From: Methanothermococcus thermolithotrophicus DSM 2095
GTDB taxonomy: Archaea > AGJL01 > Methanococci > Methanococcales > Methanococcaceae
Reading direction: 5' to 3'
NCBI RefSeq assembly: GCF_946463545.1
Contig: NZ_OX296583.1
Location: 186,001 to 250,000 of the forward strand
DNA length: 64,000 nt
Position numbers and translations under genes: made by a program. Below the pieces are notes generated by a model. It was given only the letters and a program-made list of their open reading frames with translations, was not told the origin of the DNA and searched no databases. This document shows, piece by piece, positions 57,905-64,000 of this stretch; positions within the stretch are counted from its first letter, which is position 1; every line of letters begins with the position of its first letter.

Positions 57905-59803
57905 ATGGAATTGGATTATGAAAAATTGGGATTAAAGGTAGGTTTGGAAATACATCAGCAGTTAAACACTAAAAGAAAGTTATTCTGTAACTGCCCTACA
58001 TTGATTAGAGATGACGAACCACACGGAAAAATCGAGAGAATTTTAAGACCTTCCCAAAGTGAAATGGGAGAGATTGACAAAGCCGCACTTTTAGAGTCAA
58101 AAAAAGAAAAGAAATATATTTACCAGTACTACAACGATACAACCTGTCTCGTTGAGTTAGATGAAGAACCACCACATTTACCATCAGAAGAAGCCATAGA
58201 AACTGCTCTGGAAGTTTCATCCTTAATGAATATGAATATAGCCGATGAAATGCACGTAATGAGAAAAATAGTTATAGACGGTTCAAACACTTCAGGATTT
58301 CAAAGAACAATGTTTGTTTCAAAAGAAGGTTTTATTGAAACAGAATTTGGTAAAGTTAGAATAACAAGCTTATGTTTAGAAGAAGATGCCTGTAGAAAAA
58401 TAGAGGGCGGAAATGACTACACAATATACAACGTGGATAGACTGGGGATTCCACTTTTGGAAATAACCACAGAACCAGACATAACATCTCCAAAAATGGG
58501 AAAAGAGGCTGCCAGAAGAATTGGTACCATATTAAGAGCCACAGGAAAAGTAAAAAGAGGGCTTGGAACAATAAGGCAGGATGTTAACATATCCATTAAA
58601 AATGGTGCCAGGATAGAAGTTAAAGGGGTTCAAAACTTAGATTTAATCGAAAAGGTAATTGAAAATGAAGTTATAAGGCAGATAAACCTAATAGAAATAA
58701 GAGACATTTTAAAAGAAAGAAATGCAGAAGTTTTAGAGGAAATAATTGACATAACAGACTTGCTCAAAGATACAGAATCTAAAATCCTAAAAAATGCGTT
58801 GAAAAAGAAAAATGGAAAAATAAAAGCCATACTGTTAAAAGGATTTGGTGGATTGGTTGGAAGAGAAGTTCAACCTGGAAGAAGACTTGGAACAGAGCTC
58901 TCAGACAGGGCAAAAGTCTTAGCAGGAGTTGGAGGACTTTTCCACACTGACGAACTTCCGAAATACGGAATCACCCAGGAAGAAGTTGACAAATTAAAAG
59001 AATACATGAAAGCCGAAGAAAATGATGCGGTTATACTGGTGGCAGACGAAGAAAGCAAAGTAGATAACGCCTTAAATGCAATTTTAGAAAGGGCAAAAGA
59101 ATGTTTGATTGGAGTTCCAGAAGAAACTAGGAAAGCTTTAGACGATGGAAACACTTCATACTTAAGGCCACTCCCTGGAGCTGCCAGAATGTATCCTGAA
59201 ACAGACATTCCTTCAATAAAATTGGAAGAAGAGCTGATAGAAAAAATCAGAAACAATTTGCCAGAAATGCCTGAAGAAAAACTAGAAAGATTCATTAAAG
59301 AATACGAATTGAATGAAGATCTAGGAAAACAGATGGTAATGTCCTACTACGTTGATTTATTTGAAGAGCTCTGTAAAACATACAAAAACATAAAACCTAC
59401 TCTCATAGCAACTACCTTAGAATCCACACTGAAAGAAATTAGAAGGGACGGATATGACATAGAAAAGATAACCGAAGAACATTTGAAAGAAATATTTGAT
59501 GGACTATCTCAGGAAAAAATGTCTAAAGAAGCCATCATAGAAGTATTAAAAGGATTTGCCGAACACCCTGAAGAAAGCTTAGATAAAATATTGGAAATTA
59601 AGGGATTGAAGTCACTTTCAAAAGAGGAAGTTGAAAAAATAATAGATGATATCATAAATCAAAACATAGAAGTCGTTAAAAACAAAGGTATGGGAGCTAT
59701 GGGAATGTTGATGGGTAGATGTATGGCAGTTTTAAGAGGTAAAGCAGACGGTAAATTGATAAATACCATATTAAAAGAAAAATTAATGAAGCATACCGCA
59801 TAA
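57905..59803 (+). CDS. gatE: Glu-tRNA(Gln) amidotransferase subunit E
   Basis: A 632-residue GatB-like transamidase. KVGLEIHQQLNTKRKLFCNCP near the start, then DTTCLVELDEEPPHLPSEEA, the conserved DGSNTSGFQRTMFVS, CLEEDACRKI and LGTIRQDVNISI make up the cradle; an AspRS-like insert (about 280-410, including LKGFGGLVGREVQPGRRLGTELSDRAK) and a C-terminal YqeY-like helical tail follow. It activates and amidates Glu on tRNA(Gln). ATG follows GGTGATATT. Confidence 0.96.
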   Translation: MELDYEKLGLKVGLEIHQQLNTKRKLFCNCPTLIRDDEPHGKIERILRPSQSEMGEIDKAALLESKKEKKYIYQYYNDTTCLVELDEEPPHLPSEEAIETALEVSSLMNMNIADEMHVMRKIVIDGSNTSGFQRTMFVSKEGFIETEFGKVRITSLCLEEDACRKIEGGNDYTIYNVDRLGIPLLEITTEPDITSPKMGKEAARRIGTILRATGKVKRGLGTIRQDVNISIKNGARIEVKGVQNLDLIEKVIENEVIRQINLIEIRDILKERNAEVLEEIIDITDLLKDTESKILKNALKKKNGKIKAILLKGFGGLVGREVQPGRRLGTELSDRAKVLAGVGGLFHTDELPKYGITQEEVDKLKEYMKAEENDAVILVADEESKVDNALNAILERAKECLIGVPEETRKALDDGNTSYLRPLPGAARMYPETDIPSIKLEEELIEKIRNNLPEMPEEKLERFIKEYELNEDLGKQMVMSYYVDLFEELCKTYKNIKPTLIATTLESTLKEIRRDGYDIEKITEEHLKEIFDGLSQEKMSKEAIIEVLKGFAEHPEESLDKILEIKGLKSLSKEEVEKIIDDIINQNIEVVKNKGMGAMGMLMGRCMAVLRGKADGKLINTILKEKLMKHTA

Positions 59804-59866
59804 TGCCTATTATAGCACATCAACATATAATATATTTTAATTTTTTAAATCTATTTTATTTTTTCA

Positions 59867-59983
59867 TTATAGTCGTTCTACAATTAAGTGACTGTTCTAT
59901 AACTTAATTTTAAATTATAGAAGTTTTAAATAATATATAATTGAAATTAAGGTAATATTATGCGATACATTCGTAGAACGACT
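59867..59983 (+). repeat. TIR-type element copy I between gatE and herA
   Basis: Left arm TTATAGTCGTTCTACAA (59867-59883) and right arm TTCGTAGAACGACT (59970-59983) are inverted over 11-13 bp and about 117 bp apart end to end. An inner inverted repeat TTCTATAA/TTATAGAA is also present. No coding potential. The arms match copy II at 61537-61663. Confidence 0.72.
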
Positions 59984-60008
59984 CTATATTTTTCATTAGG
60001 TGGTAACT

Positions 60009-61505
60009 TTGGACAAAGAAATATTGGGATATGTTGTAGGGGAAACTGCAACTACGGAGCTCTCATTTCTATCCTACAATGTTCCAGAGGTAGGGGAGTA
60101 CGTCACAATATACTACGATGGGATAGAAGTTTTAGGAATGGTTGAAGCAGTTACCCAAGGGTGTCCTGTTTTTGAAGATGTTTTAAATGTAAAAGACCTG
60201 GAAAAACTGAAAAAATTTGAAGACGATGATTCCTACTACATTATGGGGAAAATAAAGGTTCTCGGCGATGTAAAGAATATGCAAATCCCAAGGATTCCGC
60301 CGAGACCAGGTACTGAAGTTTATAAGGCAGAAGAAAGAATTTTAAAAAAGATCTTCTCGAATGGTCATATAGAAATAGGTTCTTTGATTTCAAGAGATAT
60401 TCCTGTTTGTTTGGATGTGGACAAACTATGCTCAAGACATCTGGCAATTTTGGCAATTACTGGAATGGGTAAATCAAACACAGTTTCGGTATTACTCGAA
60501 GAACTAAACAAACTAAATGCTACAGTTTTAGTTTTTGACATGCATAGGGAGTATGCAGACATAAAATCAGAAAATACCACCATACGAAAAAACATTATAA
60601 AGCCGAAAATAAATATATACAATATGTCCTATGACTATCTTATGGATCTGGCAGGGGTGGATGCACAGGCCACTGTCCAGAGGGCCATAGGAAGAAAAGC
60701 CATTAAGAAGATTAAGGAAAATAGCAAAGAGCATGATTTTAATACTCCTGAAGAATTTATCGATAGGATAATACGTGAACTTGAGGGATATATGGAGTAT
60801 GACGAGTATAAAGGTAAAGTGGATAGCATCCTTACCCTTATAATGAGATTCGAGGATATGAAGATATTCAAGAAGAAAATGATAGGAATCAACTACAATC
60901 CTATAGCCAATATTAGAGAAAACTACATAAATATTTTAGATATTAGCGAATTAGATGAGTTCAGCATAGATACTGTCATATCATACTTCACAAAAGAAAT
61001 TTTAAATGACAGAAAATTGGCTCTATGGAATACTAAAAAACCTAAACCAATATTCCTGATATTTGAAGAAGCTCATTTGATAGTTCCAGATAATCGAACC
61101 ACAAAATCAAAAGGTCCTATTTCAAAAATAGCGAGAGAGGGAAGGAAGTTTGGCGTTGGGATCTGCCTTGTATCCCAAAGGCCAAAAACTTTAGATCAGG
61201 AATCACTTTCACAGTGTAACAACTTCATCATCTCCAAATTGATTGAACCTAGTGATCAGAGGCACGTTCAGCATGCTTCAGAAAGTTTAAGCGAAGACTT
61301 GCTTAAGCAGCTCCCTGGATTAAATGTCGGGGAAGCTGTGATCATAGGACCTTCGGTTAAAATTCCCGCAATAGTTAAAATAAAGAAATTCAAAGGTAAA
61401 TACGGTGGGGAAGACGTAAAATTTGGAGAGTTATGGAAAAATCAGGAGGACGAATACGAATCCCAGTCTTTAGAATCCGATGACATGTATGGAGGATTGG
61501 ATTAA
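60009..61505 (+). CDS. herA: HerA-type hexameric DNA translocase/helicase
   Basis: About 498 residues. An N-terminal HAS-barrel (GYVVGETATTELSFLS) precedes the FtsK/HerA ATPase: Walker A ILAITGMGKSNTVSVLLEEL near residue 155, FDMHREYAD, Walker B PIFLIFEEAHLIVP near 350, and the arginine-finger region ARREGRKFG-like IAREGRKFGVGICLVSQRPKTLD. Archaeal HerA works with NurA in DNA end resection; nurA is not adjacent here. A TTG start at 60009 is best placed after AGGTGG; a GTG at 60000 lacks a ribosome site. Confidence 0.9.
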   Translation: MDKEILGYVVGETATTELSFLSYNVPEVGEYVTIYYDGIEVLGMVEAVTQGCPVFEDVLNVKDLEKLKKFEDDDSYYIMGKIKVLGDVKNMQIPRIPPRPGTEVYKAEERILKKIFSNGHIEIGSLISRDIPVCLDVDKLCSRHLAILAITGMGKSNTVSVLLEELNKLNATVLVFDMHREYADIKSENTTIRKNIIKPKINIYNMSYDYLMDLAGVDAQATVQRAIGRKAIKKIKENSKEHDFNTPEEFIDRIIRELEGYMEYDEYKGKVDSILTLIMRFEDMKIFKKKMIGINYNPIANIRENYINILDISELDEFSIDTVISYFTKEILNDRKLALWNTKKPKPIFLIFEEAHLIVPDNRTTKSKGPISKIAREGRKFGVGICLVSQRPKTLDQESLSQCNNFIISKLIEPSDQRHVQHASESLSEDLLKQLPGLNVGEAVIIGPSVKIPAIVKIKKFKGKYGGEDVKFGELWKNQEDEYESQSLESDDMYGGLD

Positions 61506-61536
61506 GATTCCATTTATAAAAATATTTATACAGCAC

Positions 61537-61663
61537 TTATGGTCGTTCCACGAAGTTAATATAGTATGGATCAAATTGGAAATTTCAATAAGATAAAACA
61601 TACTAAGTAATATAATTAAAATTTAATAGTATGATATATTAAATAATTGTGGAATGACTATAA
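61537..61663 (+). repeat. TIR-type element copy II downstream of herA
   Basis: Left arm TTATGGTCGTTCCACGAA (61537-61554) and right arm TTGTGGAATGACTATAA (61647-61663) are inverted with few mismatches; the reverse complement of the right arm reads TTATAGTCATTCCACAA. About 127 bp in all, AT-rich inside, no open frame. It ends about 10 bp before the ribosome site of the next gene. Confidence 0.72.
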
Positions 61664-61681
61664 AATCCAAAAGGTGGGATC

Positions 61682-62512
61682 ACGAACTGGGAAATAACCT
61701 TCGATGGAATAACTTATGAGTGTACAAACTGTACTTACTGCTGTAGTTGTGAAAGCTGGAGAATATATTTATCCTACTTTGACACCCTTAGATTAAGGGG
61801 CTATGAAGAATATATTGAAACTACCAACTTTGAAGACTTCAAAAAAAGATTGAAGGTAAATGATAAAGGATGTAGCCTTTTAGATGATAATTTATGTAGA
61901 ATTCAGCTTGAGAAGGGCTACGATTTAAAACCCACAATGTGTAAATTATTTCCCTTTAGTTTCATGGTTAAATGGAACGGCGACTTACTTTTGATAATCA
62001 AACATTTCTGTAAGGGGATCAAAAAAGGACATTGTGAGGATAATACAATTAAACATGTTATAGAATGTTGTGAAGAGCTGTACTTGGATTCATTGGAGGA
62101 AATACTCTTAATGGGTATGGAGCAAAGTTCTAAAACCAAATTAAATAAAACTGAAGAAATCTCATGGGAGGAGAGGGAAGAGTTGGGGAGATATATATTC
62201 AAAAGTGAAAATTTAGATGAATTATCCGAAAAATGTAAAGAAATATTAAACTATGATATTTCAGAGAGAATTGAAAGTATTAAAAATAATCTAAATAGAT
62301 TAAAACTAAATGACAATAAATACAAAGAAAATGAAAAAGAAATAATAAGATTCCTAGGGGAGCTCAACAGACGAGAACACTTTAGAAAGCTAGATCTAAA
62401 AAAAGAAGTGGATAAGCTTATAGGCATCGGAGAAGAAATAAGTAAATACCGAGATGTCCTAAAAGGTGAAGGAGTTGTGGATTTAAAACTACTAAATCAA
62501 ATTAATATTTGA
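61682..62512 (+). CDS. YkgJ-family cysteine-cluster protein with a probable ACG start
   Basis: A 276-residue protein. The first 30 residues hold CTNCTYCCSC (Cys 14, 17, 20, 21, 23), the zinc/iron-chelating motif of the YkgJ (PF03692) family, followed by CSLL, CRI and KPTMCKLFPF in the family's order. Then comes a long charged helical tail with coiled-coil character. No ATG, GTG or TTG exists in frame between the upstream TAA and the cysteine motif. An AAAGGTGG site lies 5 nt before ACG (61682-61684), which is the only well-placed start. Family function is unknown, possibly methylation or metal related. Confidence 0.78.
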   Translation, partial: TNWEITFDGITYECTNCTYCCSCESWRIYLSYFDTLRLRGYEEYIETTNFEDFKKRLKVNDKGCSLLDDNLCRIQLEKGYDLKPTMCKLFPFSFMVKWNGDLLLIIKHFCKGIKKGHCEDNTIKHVIECCEELYLDSLEEILLMGMEQSSKTKLNKTEEISWEEREELGRYIFKSENLDELSEKCKEILNYDISERIESIKNNLNRLKLNDNKYKENEKEIIRFLGELNRREHFRKLDLKKEVDKLIGIGEEISKYRDVLKGEGVVDLKLLNQINI

Positions 62513-62547
62513 CTCCCTTAACATCATCATCCATGACACGTGAAAAT

Positions 62548-63075
62548 ATGATGAAGAAAGAATACATAATATTATTTTTTATAATAATGATTTTAGCCAT
62601 ATCACCGTTGATATTGTTAGAATATCAAAAAAGCAGATATACGCCTACAGAAGAGCTGAAAAGATTTGGGGTTTACTCGATAGAAAAAAAAACAATTGAA
62701 AATAAGGACGTAATTATAGCATACCAAATTAAAAATAAAATTGAAAATAGGCTCCCAGGAGACATAGATCCAGGTAGTAAAGTCGAAATATGTTATATAA
62801 CATGGTATTTGTTTAATAATTTTGAAGACAGGGACGAAGTTCAGATCATATCATATTATAACAATAGTGGTAAGTTAGCCATTTACTACAAGTTTAAAAT
62901 TGATAGAAGAGATGCAGAAGTTGCGGGTATTTTAGATGTTCCCAAATCTGAGATTTTCCCAAATGTATATTATTACTATCGTAAAATAATTAAATTAGGA
63001 ACTTTAAAAGTTAAAGATGTAAATATTCCTTACTGGAGGAGGGTAAACAATGGTAACAATAATACCTATCAATGA
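62548..63075 (+). CDS. Unknown protein with one N-terminal membrane segment
   Basis: About 175 residues. An N-terminal hydrophobic helix (about residues 6-27, IILFFIIMILAISPLILL) anchors an outward or peripheral domain rich in beta-like segments, with YNNSG. I do not recognise it. I take the ATG at 62548, after CGTGAAAAT; the frame is open from 62509, overlapping the previous stop. Its 3' end overlaps the zinc-ribbon gene by 26 bp, so the three genes are probably one operon. Confidence 0.6.
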   Translation: MMKKEYIILFFIIMILAISPLILLEYQKSRYTPTEELKRFGVYSIEKKTIENKDVIIAYQIKNKIENRLPGDIDPGSKVEICYITWYLFNNFEDRDEVQIISYYNNSGKLAIYYKFKIDRRDAEVAGILDVPKSEIFPNVYYYYRKIIKLGTLKVKDVNIPYWRRVNNGNNNTYQ

Positions 63076-63616
63076 AGAAGAGAAAATGAGCATTATTACA
63101 GGTCTCAGGAGCTCAGTACCTGCTACAAAATTAATTACCTTAAAGAAAATTGCAGATATTGCCGATATGAGACCTGAATCATTACAATATATGGAAATGA
63201 CAGACAAGACATCAATAAATGAAATAATCACCAGTATCGAATCAATAGCTGAAATCAACCAAGATGAAGTTTTAAAAAGAGAGGCCATGATAACACTTGA
63301 AAAGATAAAAAAGGCCCTCGGGACAAAATTCACTGAAAATATCATATACTGTAAAAACTGTGAAACTGTTGTAGATGTGGGGTGGGAACACTGTGCAAAC
63401 TGTGGAGCTGATCTTAATAAAATGGAATTTGAAGATGTAGAACCGTGTCCAAATTGTAAAAAGCACACATCTGAAAGTTGGATACACTGTGCACATTGTG
63501 GTGTGTCCTTAAAAGAGGAAAATAAAATATTAAGATGTCCGAACTGTAAAAGGCCGATAGATTCAACTTGGATGGTTTGCCCCTACTGCGGATATAGGTT
63601 AAAGAAAATAAAATAA
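63050..63616 (+). CDS. Triple zinc-ribbon protein
   Basis: A 188-residue protein. An N-terminal helical domain (about 1-100; KLITLKKIADIADMRPESLQYM, REAMITLEKIKKALG) is followed by three four-cysteine zinc ribbons: CKNC...CANC, CPNC...CAHC and CPNC...CPYC with the repeated W..C..CG pattern. Such DUF/zinc-ribbon proteins may bind nucleic acid or protein; function unknown. Start after GGAGGGTAAACA is well supported. Confidence 0.75.
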   Translation: MVTIIPINEEEKMSIITGLRSSVPATKLITLKKIADIADMRPESLQYMEMTDKTSINEIITSIESIAEINQDEVLKREAMITLEKIKKALGTKFTENIIYCKNCETVVDVGWEHCANCGADLNKMEFEDVEPCPNCKKHTSESWIHCAHCGVSLKEENKILRCPNCKRPIDSTWMVCPYCGYRLKKIK

Positions 63617-63685
63617 GGATAATTAGCCAGTTAACTTAATTTTTTTTGAATTGTTGTATTTAAATCAGTTTTTCGACATGTAATA

Positions 63686-64000
63686 TTAATCTACTATTTT
63701 CTTACCAATAATGGATATTATATGAGAATCATTCAATAATTCAATTTTCAAACCAATTTTTGCAGGAATTACATTAACTCCTCCAGTATTCTCATTAATA
63801 TACTCTGCTTCTTTAATAGGGTTGGTCATCTTTATTCCCATGTGGTTCATAACTACCAATTCAGGTTTTTTACTCATGGCGTTTAGTAAATCTATCAAAT
63901 CATTTGCACATAGATGCCCAATTACACGTTCATTTTTCTTTCTAATAACATTGGCAATAAGAACCCTGGTTCCATCAAAGTCTTCAACTAAAGACTCTAA
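63686..64000 (-). CDS. C-terminal part of a probable metallo-hydrolase (MBL fold), 5' end outside
   Basis: The last 104 codons of a minus-strand gene that continues past the window. VIGHLCANDLIDLLNAMSKKP, then ELVVMNHMGIKMTNP and a C-terminal beta-rich HIISIIGKK resemble the end of metallo-beta-lactamase-fold hydrolases, where a conserved His follows a strand. Only the end is visible, so the call is tentative. Confidence 0.5.
   Translation of the reverse strand, partial: LESLVEDFDGTRVLIANVIRKKNERVIGHLCANDLIDLLNAMSKKPELVVMNHMGIKMTNPIKEAEYINENTGGVNVIPAKIGLKIELLNDSHIISIIGKKIVD

Noticed and set aside
59960-60145. Short open frame at the herA start
   Set aside because: It runs out of the TIR element and overlaps herA in another frame without a product pattern.

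Overview
The window is a piece of an archaeal chromosome from the order Methanococcales (Methanococcus/Methanothermococcus group). The evidence is the AT-rich sequence, archaeal ribosomal and RNA polymerase genes, BRE/TATA promoters of the accgaaaagtttatatat type, strong GGTG ribosome sites, class I lysyl-tRNA synthetase, PurO, GatDE, an ADP-dependent sugar kinase, a selenocysteine formate dehydrogenase and a methanogen-type fumarate reductase subunit. I cannot name the species.

Layout. 1-3500 (minus): tRNA-Ser, then rps13-rps4-rps11-rpoD-rpl18e-rpl13-rps9. 3.9-13.1 kb: an anion:Na+ symporter, a DEAD-box helicase, an aminotransferase, tRNA-Cys, LysRS and korBC. 13.4-22 kb: a DHH protein, FEN1, a 56-residue ferredoxin, PurO, a DUF2119 protein, transaldolase, an RlmI-like methyltransferase and phosphopantothenate synthetase. 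22-32.2 kb: a formate region with a FIST sensor carrying a winged helix, a response regulator, a Cache-type histidine kinase, a YbjQ-like protein, fdhC, a small membrane protein, beta-carbonic anhydrase, fdhA (Sec, with a 5'-UTR SECIS) and fdhB. 32.2-42 kb: a glycogen/sugar cluster (ADP-dependent kinase, PGI, glycogen synthase, GT4, GH15, GH57). 42-64 kb: housekeeping genes including EngB, L10e, a UbiD-family enzyme, DnaG, two tRNA-Gly, a DEAD/DEAH helicase, a pilin-like peptide, tRNA-Arg, CrcB/DUF190, TfrA, GatD, GatE, HerA, and YkgJ, zinc-ribbon and metallo-hydrolase-like proteins.

Two things stand out. First, a 21-bp site with 18 invariant positions lies at three promoters of the formate region: upstream of the two-component genes, of the YbjQ-like gene (opposite strand) and of fdhC. 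In the last two it overlaps the predicted transcription start. With the FIST-winged-helix protein next door this looks like an undescribed sensory regulon. Second, the intergenic regions carry several families of short palindromic elements. One is a hairpin array sitting in a copy of a unit whose uninterrupted version lies 400 bp away. One lies in frame inside the GH57 coding sequence. Others sit at gene 3' ends with duplicated gene-end sequence (tRNA-Arg, a DUF1786 gene). A separate family has TTATRGTCGTTCYRC-like terminal inverted repeats. I saw no CRISPR array, prophage, transposase or rRNA gene.
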